DNA of 64,000 nt from CAYNRA01 sp964399465 (lineage in GTDB: Bacteria; Bacteroidota; Bacteroidia; Cytophagales; Spirosomataceae): NCBI GenBank assembly GCA_964399465.1, contig CAYNRA010000002.1:21837-85836 (forward strand), written 5' to 3'. The translations under genes and the position numbers were made by a program. The notes under the pieces are model-generated. The model saw only the letters and a program-made list of their open reading frames with translations. It was not told where the DNA came from and ran no database searches. The first letter of the stretch is position 1, and every line of letters starts with the position of its first letter. Below, piece after piece: positions 36,602 to 45,816 of this stretch.

Positions 36602-37543
36602 TCAGTACACGACACCTACGGGCTTTCCGTCCAGAAAAGCCCGTAGGTTTTGGAAAACAATGTCCATCAGTCGTTGGCGCGCCTCCAAAGATGCCCATGC
36701 AATGTGTGGAGAAAGTAGACAGTTGGGGGCTGTAAGTAACGGATTATCCCGCAAAGGCGGTTCTGTCGTTAAAACATCTAAATAAGCACCCGCAATCTGA
36801 CCTTCGTGTAAAGCTTTAGCCAAGGCGTTTTCATCTACCAAACCTCCGCGCGACGTATTAATCAACAAAGCAGATTTTTTCATTTGACCCAAAAAATCAG
36901 CATTAACCAATTCTTTTGTTTCGGTAGTCAATGGCGAATGAAGCGAAATAATATCCGATTCTTGCAAGAAGTCAGAGCGCTCCAAAACTCTGTGGGCAAG
37001 TTGCTTTCCTCTATTTCGTTCGGATGCATACAAGACAACTTCCATCTCAAAAGCTGTTGCCAATTGGGCCACTTTTTGTCCGATTTCACCAAAACCAATG
37101 ATACCAAGCGTTTTTCCAGCTAATTCCTGGAAAGGATGTTGATAATAACACCAATCAGGAGACTCTACCCAAGCAGTTGGCGAAGTATATTCACTCAATC
37201 TATTGGTAAAAGTAAGTATCTGAGCAAAAACATGTTGAGCAACAGATTTCGTGCTATACCCTTGTGCATTTGTCACGGTAATGCCTTGTTTTCGGGCGGC
37301 GGCAACATCAATGATATTATAGCCTGTTGCTGTCACACCAATGTATTTTAGCTGAGGCAATTGCGCTAGCATGTCAGCAGAAAAAGCACATTTATTGGTT
37401 AAAATGATGTTCGCATCTTTTACTCTTTCAAGAATTGCCTCGGGGGCGGTTCGGTCATACGCGATGAAATCTCCTAAGGCAGAAAATCGCTGCAAATCTA
37501 TCTCTTGACCAATCGCGAAGGCGTCCAAATAAACAATTTTCAT
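36602..37543 (-). CDS. D-2-hydroxyacid dehydrogenase family protein
   Basis: The 313-residue NAD-dependent enzyme carries the dinucleotide-binding GIIGFGEIGQKVA and the active-site Arg in INTSRGGLVDE. A Glu lies in LTTEPP and the catalytic His in LLSPHIAWAS. The family includes glycerate, phosphoglycerate and lactate dehydrogenases; overall length and motifs fit the glycerate/hydroxypyruvate-type group best. It is convergent with the preceding gene, only 10 bp apart, and the last 45 bp of its coding sequence also form a terminator for that neighbour. Divergent from murB. Confidence 0.88.
   Translation of the reverse strand: MKIVYLDAFAIGQEIDLQRFSALGDFIAYDRTAPEAILERVKDANIILTNKCAFSADMLAQLPQLKYIGVTATGYNIIDVAAARKQGITVTNAQGYSTKSVAQHVFAQILTFTNRLSEYTSPTAWVESPDWCYYQHPFQELAGKTLGIIGFGEIGQKVAQLATAFEMEVVLYASERNRGKQLAHRVLERSDFLQESDIISLHSPLTTETKELVNADFLGQMKKSALLINTSRGGLVDENALAKALHEGQIAGAYLDVLTTEPPLRDNPLLTAPNCLLSPHIAWASLEARQRLMDIVFQNLRAFLDGKPVGVVY
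36614..36652 (+). terminator. Terminator embedded in the 3' end of the hydroxyacid dehydrogenase gene
   Basis: Perfect 13-bp arms 36614-36626 and 36636-36648 close a 9-nt loop, followed by a short T-rich stretch. It would stop plus-strand transcription from the secreted-protein gene, yet it lies in codons of the convergent gene. Confidence 0.7.
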
Positions 37544-37646
37544 AAATAAAGAGAATAGGGTTGGTAAATGAATAGGTCAAAAATAAAGCAATGTGTGTAA
37601 ATTGCGGCAGTTTTCACGAGAAATCACTTGGATTCTACGCAAAGAA

Positions 37647-38666
37647 ATGCAAACCATTCAAACTCATTATTCTTTAAAATCAGCCAATACGTTTGGTTTT
37701 GATGTACCCACAGACTTTTACACGGAAGTTCAAACCTTGGAAGAGCTTCGCGCTGTTCTTTCGGATACAACTTGGAAGGACACCCCGAAACTTATTTTAG
37801 GAGGAGGAAGTAACGTGCTTCTGACCAAACCTTTTCCCGGATTAGTCATTAAAAATAATCTCAAAGGAATAGAAGTTATCCACAATGATGAGAAAAATGT
37901 GTGGATAAAGTCCGCAGGTGGGGAAAATTGGCATGAATTTGTTCAATATTGTGTGGAAAACCACTATGCAGGTGTGGAAAACCTTTCTTTGATTCCGGGA
38001 ACAGTAGGCGCAGCTCCTATGCAAAATATTGGTGCGTACGGGGTAGAAATCAAAGATATTTTTGATTCTTTGGAAGCCCTTCATTTACCGACTGGCGAAA
38101 TACATACTTTTTCTCTGGAGGATTGTCGCTTCGGATACCGAGAAAGTGTTTTCAAACACGAAGCGAAGGGCAAATACTTTATCACGAGTGTGACCTTTAA
38201 ATTAGCGCTTGTTCCGGAGTTTCGCTTGGATTACGGCGCCATTCGAGAAACTTTGCAAGCAATGGGCGTTGAAACACCAACTCTTAGGGCCGTCAGTGAT
38301 GCCGTATGTGCCATCAGACAAAGTAAATTACCCAATCCAGCAGAAATTGGCAATGCAGGTAGTTTTTTCAAAAACCCAGAAGTTCCGCAGGCTGTTTTAG
38401 AGAAAATACAAGCAAACTATCCAACAGTTCCGTTTTATCCACTTCCAAACGGTCAGGTGAAAATCCCAGCAGGTTGGCTCATTGAACAAGCCGGCTGGAA
38501 AGGCAAACGGATAGGTGCTATTGGTGTTCATGCCAAACAAGCCCTTGTTCTAGTGCATTATGGCGGTGGAAAAGGGCAAGAAATTGAAGCACTTGCCCGC
38601 GAAATTCAGCAAGATATTGCTGCCAAATTTGGTGTTTCTTTACAAACTGAAGTGAATTTTATATGA
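37647..38666 (+). CDS. murB: UDP-N-acetylmuramate dehydrogenase
   Basis: The 339-residue protein from the ATG at 37647 matches the type I MurB length; an upstream in-frame start adds 18 unlike residues. MurB reduces UDP-GlcNAc-enolpyruvate to UDP-MurNAc with NADPH and FAD during peptidoglycan precursor synthesis. FAD-binding GGGSNVLLT, SLIPGTVGAAPMQNIGAYGVEI, the proton-donor Ser in GNAGSFFKNP and the C-terminal GWLIEQAGWKG are visible. Its stop overlaps the start of moaD by 4 bp, coupling cell-wall and molybdopterin genes. Confidence 0.96.
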   Translation: MQTIQTHYSLKSANTFGFDVPTDFYTEVQTLEELRAVLSDTTWKDTPKLILGGGSNVLLTKPFPGLVIKNNLKGIEVIHNDEKNVWIKSAGGENWHEFVQYCVENHYAGVENLSLIPGTVGAAPMQNIGAYGVEIKDIFDSLEALHLPTGEIHTFSLEDCRFGYRESVFKHEAKGKYFITSVTFKLALVPEFRLDYGAIRETLQAMGVETPTLRAVSDAVCAIRQSKLPNPAEIGNAGSFFKNPEVPQAVLEKIQANYPTVPFYPLPNGQVKIPAGWLIEQAGWKGKRIGAIGVHAKQALVLVHYGGGKGQEIEALAREIQQDIAAKFGVSLQTEVNFI

Positions 38667-38905
38667 CGATTACAGTCACTTGTTTTGGTATTACCAAAGA
38701 AATTATTGGTGAATTTTCATATACCATGACATTGCCAGACGGCGCCACAGTAGCGGATTTAAAACAACTACTGACTGAACAATTTCCGGCATTAAAACGG
38801 CTCACATCCTTGCGCATTGCCCGCAACGAAGTCTATGCAGAAGATACAGATGTTCTCCTTGCCACAGACGAAATTGTCCTCATTCCCCCAGTTTCGGGTG
38901 GTTAA
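38663..38905 (+). CDS. moaD: Molybdopterin synthase small subunit MoaD
   Basis: The 80-residue ubiquitin-fold protein ends in PPVSGG. The C-terminal Gly-Gly is adenylated by MoeB and then thiocarboxylated to deliver sulfur to precursor Z. The internal GATVADLKQLLTEQFP and ATDEIVLIPP match MoaD. It overlaps murB by 4 bp and is followed 12 bp later by moaE. Confidence 0.93.
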   Translation: MTITVTCFGITKEIIGEFSYTMTLPDGATVADLKQLLTEQFPALKRLTSLRIARNEVYAEDTDVLLATDEIVLIPPVSGG

Positions 38906-38917
38906 AACAGATAGAAA

Positions 38918-39340
38918 ATGGAAACCATTGATATTCGATTGGAACACGTACGCTTGGAAGAAGCCGCCGCACTGAACTTCGTAAAAACAGACTCAGCCGG
39001 CGGGATTGTTGAGTTTGTCGGGACGGTGCGCAACCAAACCAAAGGAAAAACCGTATTATTTCTTGACTTTGAGGCGTACGCGCCTATGGCAATCAAGGAA
39101 ATGACAAAAATTGCGGAACAAGCAAAAAAACAATTCGCATTAGAAAAAATAGCCATACATCACCGCATCGGAAAACTAGAAATAGGAGAAACCGCCGTCG
39201 TAATTGCTGTGGCAGCTCCACACAGAAAAGCAGCATTTGACGCCTGCTCTTTTGCCATCGACACACTCAAAGAAACAGTACCTATCTGGAAAAAAGAATA
39301 CTTTGAAGACGGCTCCGTTTGGGTTTCAGCAACGCCTTGA
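38918..39340 (+). CDS. moaE: Molybdopterin synthase catalytic subunit MoaE
   Basis: The 140-residue protein has GGIVEFVGTVRNQTKGK at the N-terminus, LDFEAYAPMA, the HRIGKLEIGETAVVIAVAAPHR core, and a conserved Lys in PIWKKEYFEDG that is part of the active site. With MoaD it forms the heterotetrameric molybdopterin synthase. No other moa/moe genes are beside it; the moeB-like gene lies 31 kb upstream. Confidence 0.95.
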   Translation: METIDIRLEHVRLEEAAALNFVKTDSAGGIVEFVGTVRNQTKGKTVLFLDFEAYAPMAIKEMTKIAEQAKKQFALEKIAIHHRIGKLEIGETAVVIAVAAPHRKAAFDACSFAIDTLKETVPIWKKEYFEDGSVWVSATP

Positions 39341-39500
39341 GGTGGTTATAAGGGAACCTAACACAAAACGTATTTTGACAAAAAATCAGTAAAGAAGAAA
39401 TGAAAATAGCAAAAATTAAGTACATTTGATTATATAAATAATTGTCTGTCAAATAATTCATTCTTGAAACATAGCATTAGAAATACCCAAACGACTTGTT

Positions 39501-39805
39501 ATGAAAACATACAACCTTCCTTCAAATCAAAGAAACGGGTGTTGATAGCCTTTTTTTAATTGCTTTGATCGTATATGCTGAATTTATCCATAGTTTAGGC
39601 GGGTCTAGGATTCTCACCTATCTACTTTACTTTGGTTATTTCATTATTTTTCTCAGAATGTATCGGCAGCAAGACAGAATTCCTCCCAATAAGAGAAAAT
39701 TTATTTTGTCAGTTTTTTATCTTTTTCTTCATAGTCCTTTACATTGTATATGTAACTACTTCATGGAATGAAAAATTACCTGAAATTCCTTTCTGGTTGC
39801 GTTGA
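39501..39805 (+). pseudogene. Frameshifted copy of the adjacent small membrane protein
   Basis: This region is a decayed first copy of the next gene. Homology to the downstream protein continues across three frames. It starts MKT, moves to a frame reading SFKSKKRVLIAFF, switches at the T7 run 39551-39557 to LIVYAEF...RILTYLLYFGYFIIFLRMY, and switches again near 39710-39730 to FFIFFFIVLYIVYVTTSWNE. The multiple shifts sit at or near homopolymers. The longest unbroken stretch is 68 codons (39565-39771). Either the gene is dead or the assembly has indel errors here. Confidence 0.65.
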
Positions 39806-39843
39806 TATTGCCTGCATACAATCAAATTAAAATCGTGTTACCA

Positions 39844-40143
39844 ATGAAAACATTATTCTTTCAAAAAAAATCAACTAGACGGATATTCATCATTCTGTTG
39901 GTATCTGGGTTGATTATTTACGCTGAAATTATTAGCTATCTAGGATTTTCGAGAATACTCATCTACCTGCTTTATTTCTGTTATTCTCTACTATTTTTCA
40001 GAACCTATCAACGACAAGAAACATTGCCCATAAAGCAACGAAAGTCCAATCTAAAATACTTTTTTTACTTTTTTTTACTGGTTCTACTTTCGCTTTTTAT
40101 GGCTGCTTATTGGGGGTACACCATGGTACCCGTTCCTGGTTAA
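39844..40143 (+). CDS. Small two-to-three-helix membrane protein
   Basis: The 99-residue protein from the ATG at 39844 starts MKTLFFQKKSTRR and has hydrophobic segments at about 14-30, 37-54 and 73-92, with positively charged loops KKSTRR and RTYQRQE...KQRKS. I do not recognise the family. It is the intact member of a tandem pair whose first copy is frameshifted; the second segment SRILIYLLYF is nearly identical in the two. An alternative start 14 codons upstream adds an atypical leader. Confidence 0.6.
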   Translation: MKTLFFQKKSTRRIFIILLVSGLIIYAEIISYLGFSRILIYLLYFCYSLLFFRTYQRQETLPIKQRKSNLKYFFYFFLLVLLSLFMAAYWGYTMVPVPG

Positions 40144-40162
40144 AACAGGAGTGACCATAAAG

Positions 40163-40192
40163 TTGTACGAACTTTTCGAACCTATACGTTTC
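40163..40192 (+). promoter_or_regulatory. Possible promoter
   Basis: TTG at 40163-40165 and TACGTTTC at 40185-40192 (7/8 match to TAnnTTTG) are 19 bp apart, 23 bp before the next start codon. Confidence 0.35.
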
Positions 40193-40215
40193 CACTTTAT
40201 CCCAACTTCTTACAA

Positions 40216-40881
40216 ATGAAAACAATCTACTTCCTTTTACTTATTGCTCTTTCAACAGCTACACTCGGGCAAAATCAGATGGTCAAGAATGGCGAGGGCA
40301 ACGCGCTTATTTCTATTCGTTATACGGGCATTACGGGCAGTCCCTACTTGCAAGAAAACTTCACGCAAGCCGTGGTGGTTTCTTCGCGCAATGGCAAATC
40401 TTACACGTACAACCAGGCACGTTTCGACGCACACAAAAATCAACTCGAATACCTCGACGCAACCAATAAATTACTCAGTTTAGACTACAGCCAAATCACT
40501 GAATTTAAGCTAGATAACCGCTTTTTTAAAGCCAATTTTCCAGCCATCGACGACAATACATCACGTTTTTTTTACGAAATTCTATACGACGGAGCCACCA
40601 AACTCCTCAAAAGTACCAAAGCCAAAATTGTGACAGAAACGGTCTTCGGGAATGTCACTCAGGCATCTCGCTTTGAAACAGAAACAGCTTATTTTATTTT
40701 CTTGGAAAATAAAATAACAAAACTAAAAAAGAAAAAATCCAGTGTATTGGAAGCCCTCCCAAAGGCACAAAATGACATTGCCCAGTTCATAGAAGAAAAC
40801 CATCTGAACGTCTCCAACGAGGCAGATTTAATCAAAATCGTTTCATTTTACGACCAAGAAATAAGTCCCAAAAATCAGTAA
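40216..40881 (+). CDS. Hypothetical secreted protein
   Basis: The 221-residue protein has a signal peptide (MKTIYFLLLIALSTATLGQ). The mature part has a beta-rich N-terminal half (GNALISIRYTGITGSPYLQENF) and a Lys-rich helical C-terminal half (ENKITKLKKKKSSVLEALPKAQNDIAQFIEENHLNV). The second half looks like a soluble helical hairpin. I do not recognise a family; similar small exported proteins are common in Cytophagales. It is followed 185 bp later by the ppk gene. Confidence 0.6.
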   Translation: MKTIYFLLLIALSTATLGQNQMVKNGEGNALISIRYTGITGSPYLQENFTQAVVVSSRNGKSYTYNQARFDAHKNQLEYLDATNKLLSLDYSQITEFKLDNRFFKANFPAIDDNTSRFFYEILYDGATKLLKSTKAKIVTETVFGNVTQASRFETETAYFIFLENKITKLKKKKSSVLEALPKAQNDIAQFIEENHLNVSNEADLIKIVSFYDQEISPKNQ

Positions 40882-41066
40882 CCGAAATTAGTTAGGATGC
40901 TATTTCTTCGGCAAGAATCCCAATAAATCCCATTACCAAAACATTAATTCTCCGTATTTCTCTCCAAAAAATAACCCAAATTTTGTAGCTTTAGGGCATA
41001 TACCAAAAGGAAAGTTCTTGGCGTTTTATCAGAGCGTTGCAATACTATTTTATCCACCCGTTCGCT

Positions 41067-43316
41067 ATGGAACCCAAAAACACCCCCAAAGACCGTAAAG
41101 TTGTAAAGAAAATGTTATCACTGTTTGGTGCAAAAAATAAACAACAGAAAGTAGAAACGTACGACACTTTCTGGAAACAATACCAGCAAACTATTGAAAA
41201 GTCCGACCTCATAAGTCGGGATTTGAGTTGGCTGAAGTTCAATGACCGTGTACTCGACCAAGTAAAAAAGAAGGATTTATCGCTCATGGAGCGGCTAAAA
41301 TTCATGGCTATCACGGCTTCGAATTTAGACGAATTTTTTACCATCCGTGTTGGTAGTTTGTATAATTACCTGGATTACGGCAAACAGCGCATTGACTATT
41401 CTGGACTCAAAGAAACGGCTTTTAAAAAAGTTTTACTCACGTCTATTCGTAAATTTCGGGATGAGCGCAATGCGATTTTCAAAGAAGAGTTGTGGCCTTT
41501 ATTTCGTGAGAATGGACTCGATTTGATTTCTTTTCAGGATCTTTCAGAGGAAGAAAAACAAGAAGTAACTGCCTATTTTGACCATACCATCTACCCAATG
41601 CTTACTCCGATGTTGTATGATCAAACCCATGCGTTTCCGATATTATTAGCCAAAAGTCTCATTTTTGCTGTCGTATCAGACAGTCATCCCTCCAACCCCT
41701 TACATCCTACAAACGCAGATACGAAGAAACTCTCGTTTGTACAAATTCCGTCCAATTTACCTCGTTTTTTCCCGATACGAAGGGACGATATTTGTGCTTT
41801 ACTGCCCATCGAGGAAATTGTCCGACACCAAATTCACAAACTATATCGTAACATCGAAATTCTGTCAATCAACTTGTTCCGTATTGTTCGGAACGGTGAC
41901 TTTACCCTTGAGGAAAGCGATGATATTGAAGCAGATTTTGTGGACGAAATCAAACAGAAAATCAAGAGCCGGCGCATCGGTCGAGTAGTGCGAATGGAAA
42001 TCGAAAATGACTTTTCTCCTTGGGTCATGGATATCTTGAAAAACCGGTGGGAAATAGATGAATACAATATTTTCGGCAATAATCCACTCATCGATTATAC
42101 TTGCCTTTGGCAGATTGTTGGTATGCCGGAGTTCCGAACAACAACCAAACAGCAAACGATTCTTCCTGTTGGCATGACGCGGGATAAGATGAACCATATT
42201 TTTGAAGCTATCGAAGAAAATGACATTCTACTTCACCACCCGTACAATAATTTTGAACCTGTTTTACAACTTCTTGAAACAGCGGCTGAGGACCCAAGAG
42301 TTCTCTCGATTAAACTAACTATTTACCGTTTAGCGAAAAACTCACGCGTAACAGCCGCCTTGCTCAAAGCAGCAGAAAATGGCAAACACGTTTCTGCCCT
42401 TTTCGAAATCAAGGCACGTTTTGACGAAGAGAACAACATCAAAGAAGCACAAAAGTTAGAAAAAGCAGGTTGTTTTGTTATTTATGGAATTGGTTGGTTT
42501 AAAACACATACCAAACTAATGCTCATTGTGCGCAGAGAAGGAAACCAAGTCGTTCAATATGCGCACATGGCAAGCGGAAACTACAACGAAGACACCTCCC
42601 GCCTATACACTGATATTGGTATCTTAACGACGAATCCGGACTATACCCGCGATATTTCTGAGTTTTTCAATGTCATCACCGGACACTCACAACCTCTTGG
42701 TTATAAGCACCTTATTACTTCACCAAGAGATATGCGAAACAAACTTATTTCGTTTATTCAGCGCGAAGCTGAGCATGCAAGACAAGGTTTACCGGCTGGG
42801 ATTTGCATTAAAATCAATTCGTTAGAGGATAAATTGATTATTGAAGAACTATACAAAGCATCTCAGGCAGGCGTTCCAATTCAGCTTATAGTCCGTGGTA
42901 TTTGTTGCTTACGTCCTGGAAGAAAAGGATTAAGTGAGAATATCCGGGTCTATTCGATTGTTGGTGAATATTTGGAACATGCACGTATTTTTAGCTTCCG
43001 GAATAATAATAATCCATTGGTGTATGGCGGTAGTGCTGACTTGATGGTGCGGAGTTTCGACAAGCGCATCGAATCTCTTTTTGAACTCATTGATCCAAAA
43101 GTAAAAAAGCAATTATTACAAATCTTGGATTTTAACTTGAGAGATAATGTCAATAATTACCTACTTCAAGAGAACGGAGACTACCAAAAAATAGAGAATG
43201 ACGAACCTGCATTCAATATTCACCAAGTATTTTATACTGTACAAGACGTAGTAGAACCAGATTTAGATTTTATTTTCGGGACTTCTCAAAAATACGAGGA
43301 AGCCATTTCGGAATAA
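41067..43316 (+). CDS. ppk1: Polyphosphate kinase 1
   Basis: The 749-residue protein from the ATG at 41067 is a PPK1 that makes polyphosphate from ATP. An in-frame start 10 codons upstream is possible. The N-terminal domain carries LISRDLSWLKFNDRVLDQ and ITASNLDEFFTIRVG. The catalytic phospholipase-D-like domains show HHPYNNFEPVLQLL, the putative phosphorylated His in THTKLMLIVRREG, AHMASGNYNEDTSRLYTDIG, VRGICCLRPG, the second His in YLEHARIFSF and YGGSADLMVRSFDKRIE. It is about 40-60 residues longer than E. coli PPK at the N-terminus. No exopolyphosphatase gene is adjacent. Confidence 0.95.
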   Translation: MEPKNTPKDRKVVKKMLSLFGAKNKQQKVETYDTFWKQYQQTIEKSDLISRDLSWLKFNDRVLDQVKKKDLSLMERLKFMAITASNLDEFFTIRVGSLYNYLDYGKQRIDYSGLKETAFKKVLLTSIRKFRDERNAIFKEELWPLFRENGLDLISFQDLSEEEKQEVTAYFDHTIYPMLTPMLYDQTHAFPILLAKSLIFAVVSDSHPSNPLHPTNADTKKLSFVQIPSNLPRFFPIRRDDICALLPIEEIVRHQIHKLYRNIEILSINLFRIVRNGDFTLEESDDIEADFVDEIKQKIKSRRIGRVVRMEIENDFSPWVMDILKNRWEIDEYNIFGNNPLIDYTCLWQIVGMPEFRTTTKQQTILPVGMTRDKMNHIFEAIEENDILLHHPYNNFEPVLQLLETAAEDPRVLSIKLTIYRLAKNSRVTAALLKAAENGKHVSALFEIKARFDEENNIKEAQKLEKAGCFVIYGIGWFKTHTKLMLIVRREGNQVVQYAHMASGNYNEDTSRLYTDIGILTTNPDYTRDISEFFNVITGHSQPLGYKHLITSPRDMRNKLISFIQREAEHARQGLPAGICIKINSLEDKLIIEELYKASQAGVPIQLIVRGICCLRPGRKGLSENIRVYSIVGEYLEHARIFSFRNNNNPLVYGGSADLMVRSFDKRIESLFELIDPKVKKQLLQILDFNLRDNVNNYLLQENGDYQKIENDEPAFNIHQVFYTVQDVVEPDLDFIFGTSQKYEEAISE

Positions 43317-43388
43317 ACAGCGATGAAACTGTTTAAAAATTAAAGTACATTTCATGTTCCCCTTGTGTGCTAGTAAATGTAATGAAAG

Positions 43389-43431
43389 AAAAAGGGGAGA
43401 AACCAGTTATTTTCTGGATTCTCCCCTTTTT
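43389..43431. terminator. Bidirectional terminator after ppk1
   Basis: Arms 43389-43401 and 43419-43431 are perfect 13-bp complements with an additional inner pairing (CCAG/CTGG). Confidence 0.85.
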
Positions 43432-43446
43432 CATGTATTGATCCTT

Positions 43447-44067
43447 TCATAAGGAAATACCCGCACTAACACCCGCACGAATACCATTTCCAGCTGTACT
43501 TTTTAATTTAATGGTAATAAAGTCAAATTTACCTTCGCTATATTGAGGGGTAATATAGGCACGTAGAAAAAAAATGCGCGCTTTATCCGGATTGTCAAAA
43601 ATAAATTGTTGACGAACACCCGCCAAACCCCAAAAAGTAGATTTACTAGATGAGGCGGAAGCCGTGACGAACGTGTAACCTCCACCAAATTCTAAGAAGG
43701 TTTCGGCTCCAAATTTAGGAGGCATAGACAAACACTGATTAGTCAGGCGGTTCATTAATCGTTTCCGTAATTGATTTGCCGTTTGATTGTAGGTTATAGA
43801 GAGAGGAACCATCGCACTTCCTGGAATCGAAGCAGACGGAGTACCTAAAATATATCCAAAACTAGCACGAGCAGCCACGAAACTTTGCTTAAAACGTAGA
43901 AAGGCATTCTCATAACCAACAGAGAATCCACCTGAACTTGTTCCTGAGATTTCAGATACTAAAGCAGACTTATAAACTGTTCGATATTGACCTTGACCAT
44001 GTAGCTGAATTGTGAATAGAAGCCCTCCAATGAAGACCAATCTAGGTATATTTTTCAAAATTAACAC
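43447..44067 (-). CDS. Hypothetical outer-membrane beta-barrel protein
   Basis: The 206-residue protein has an N-terminal signal (GGLLFTIQLHGQGQY) followed by alternating strands: SGGFSVGYENAFL, ARASFGYILG, ETFLEFGGGYTFV, FWGLAGVRQQFIF and AGVSAGISL at the C-terminus. This is the appearance of a small porin-like barrel common in Cytophagales. No function is assigned. It shares the terminator with ppk1. Confidence 0.65.
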   Translation of the reverse strand: MLILKNIPRLVFIGGLLFTIQLHGQGQYRTVYKSALVSEISGTSSGGFSVGYENAFLRFKQSFVAARASFGYILGTPSASIPGSAMVPLSITYNQTANQLRKRLMNRLTNQCLSMPPKFGAETFLEFGGGYTFVTASASSSKSTFWGLAGVRQQFIFDNPDKARIFFLRAYITPQYSEGKFDFITIKLKSTAGNGIRAGVSAGISL

Positions 44068-44180
44068 GAATTTAACTTTCTATTTCTTGCTTGCACGACT
44101 ACAAAAAAAGCAATTGTTTCTGAAAGTTTACTGAAAATTCACTTATTTCACACCTTAATTTCGTAAACTCAACAAATTAC

Positions 44181-45425
44181 ATGGAAAGATTCACCGGAAT
44201 TATTGGAATAATAGGAATTCTTGGCATTGCATTCTTATTATCCAATAACCGAAAAGCTATTAATTATCGTACGGTAGGGGTCGGATTAGCTCTCCAATTT
44301 GGACTCGCCGTGTTTATCTTAAAAACAGAAATTGGCCAGTCTATTTTTCAAACATTAGGCCTGATTATCAACAAAGTATTAGGCAAAGCGGAAAAAGGAG
44401 CTGAGTTCGTTTTTGGTCCTTTGTACAACAAAGATTTAATGGGAGAAGCCTTCGGAACTGGGAATACCTTTGTCTTTTTCTTTGATGTTACAGCTAAAAT
44501 CCTCTTTGTTGCAGTATTGGTGAATATTTTTTACCACTTAGGTGTCATGCAACGTATTGTTGCCGTCCTTGCTAAAGGAATGAAGTGGCTCATGGGCATT
44601 TCAGGTGCTGAGGCTCTTTCAAATGTAGCAAGTGCTTTTGTGGGACAAGTGGAAGCGCAAATCATGATTAAACCGTATGTAAAAAACATGACGATGAGTG
44701 AGCTGATTGCTTCTATGACGGGTAGTTTTGCCTGTATCGCTGGGGGCGTCATGGCGGTCTATATTTCTCTAGGAGTTCCTGCTCCGTATCTACTAGCAGC
44801 AAGTCTCATGGCAGCTCCGGGTGCACTCGTTATTTCTAAAATCATCTGGCCTGAAACCGAGGTCTCTGAAACAATGGGAGAAGTGAAGCTAAACGCGGCA
44901 AAGTCGCATGTCAATTTACTTGACGCCATCGCTGCTGGTGCAAGTGAAGGACTAAAAATCTCCTTGAATGTCATGGCCATGCTTATCGGTTTTATCGGAC
45001 TTATCTTTTTGATAGATGCGCTTCTTTGGCGTGTAGGATATTACGGCTGGGGACAAATGGATCTTAGCATGAATTACATGCTCGGCAAGGTTTTCAAATA
45101 TTTTGCTTTAGCGATGGGAGTTCCGTCAGCGGATATTGAAGTGGCAGGTTCATTGATGGGAACCAAAATGGTTGTGAATGAATTTGTAGCTTACCTTGAT
45201 TTGGTTAAAATCAAAGACCAGATTCATCCTAAAACATTGGTTATTACAAGCTTTGCCCTTTGTGGCTTTGCAAACTTCAGCTCTATTGCCATTCAGGTCG
45301 GTGGAATATCCGAATTAGCTCCTTCTCGTAGAAGTGATTTAGCAAAAATTGGTTTCAAGGCACTTATTGGTGGAACACTCGCGAGCTATATGTCGGCAAC
45401 TATCGCGGGCTTATTGATTGGATAA
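44181..45425 (+). CDS. nupC: NupC/CNT family concentrative nucleoside transporter
   Basis: The 414-residue inner-membrane protein matches CNT transporters. GFAGQVEA-like SAFVGQVEAQIMIKPYV, the GSFACIAGGVMAVY substrate motif, ASLMAAPGALVISKIIWPE, GTKMVVNEFVAYLDL and the C-terminal SFALCGFANFSSIAIQVGGISELAP are all characteristic. It imports nucleosides with H+ or Na+. Monocistronic with a perfect terminator. Confidence 0.95.
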   Translation: MERFTGIIGIIGILGIAFLLSNNRKAINYRTVGVGLALQFGLAVFILKTEIGQSIFQTLGLIINKVLGKAEKGAEFVFGPLYNKDLMGEAFGTGNTFVFFFDVTAKILFVAVLVNIFYHLGVMQRIVAVLAKGMKWLMGISGAEALSNVASAFVGQVEAQIMIKPYVKNMTMSELIASMTGSFACIAGGVMAVYISLGVPAPYLLAASLMAAPGALVISKIIWPETEVSETMGEVKLNAAKSHVNLLDAIAAGASEGLKISLNVMAMLIGFIGLIFLIDALLWRVGYYGWGQMDLSMNYMLGKVFKYFALAMGVPSADIEVAGSLMGTKMVVNEFVAYLDLVKIKDQIHPKTLVITSFALCGFANFSSIAIQVGGISELAPSRRSDLAKIGFKALIGGTLASYMSATIAGLLIG

Positions 45426-45439
45426 AAAATTTATATCAT

Positions 45440-45476
45440 AAAAAAGGGAGTATTCGACGAAAATACTCCCTTTTTT
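45440..45476. terminator. Bidirectional terminator after nupC
   Basis: Perfect 15-bp arms 45440-45454 and 45462-45476 with A- and T-tracts at the ends. It sits between convergent genes. Confidence 0.9.
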
Positions 45477-45480
45477 ATGA

Positions 45481-45816
45481 TTAAATGATTACTTCATCTA
45501 TGTCAATACCAGCTATAACCATTGGTTCATACAATGCTTCTACGATCAGCTCAACGTGCTCATTTTCAAATTCCTCAGTATCCCATTCATTAAAATATTC
45601 TTGAATTTCATCGAATAGATTGCTTGAGTTTTGTTGTACTCGATCGATAATAAATGTCATGAAAGTCCGAACTTCATTTTCCATTTTTCGAATGACAGCA
45701 TCACCAGGCCAATCTACATTTTGATCTTCCCAGACATCTAGTTTAAACCAATCTTTTTCCAAAAAAGCTTGAAATAACTCCAGTTTACGGTCTTTATCTA
45801 ACTTTATTTCTTTCAT
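45481..45816 (-). CDS. Small acidic hypothetical protein
   Basis: The 111-residue cytosolic protein is very acidic (for example DVWEDQNVDWPGD, EIQEYFNEWDTEEFENEHVE) and predicted mainly helical. No motif or family is recognised. The ATG start and the terminator directly after the stop codon support that it is expressed. Nothing in its neighbourhood suggests a function. Confidence 0.6.
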   Translation of the reverse strand: MKEIKLDKDRKLELFQAFLEKDWFKLDVWEDQNVDWPGDAVIRKMENEVRTFMTFIIDRVQQNSSNLFDEIQEYFNEWDTEEFENEHVELIVEALYEPMVIAGIDIDEVII

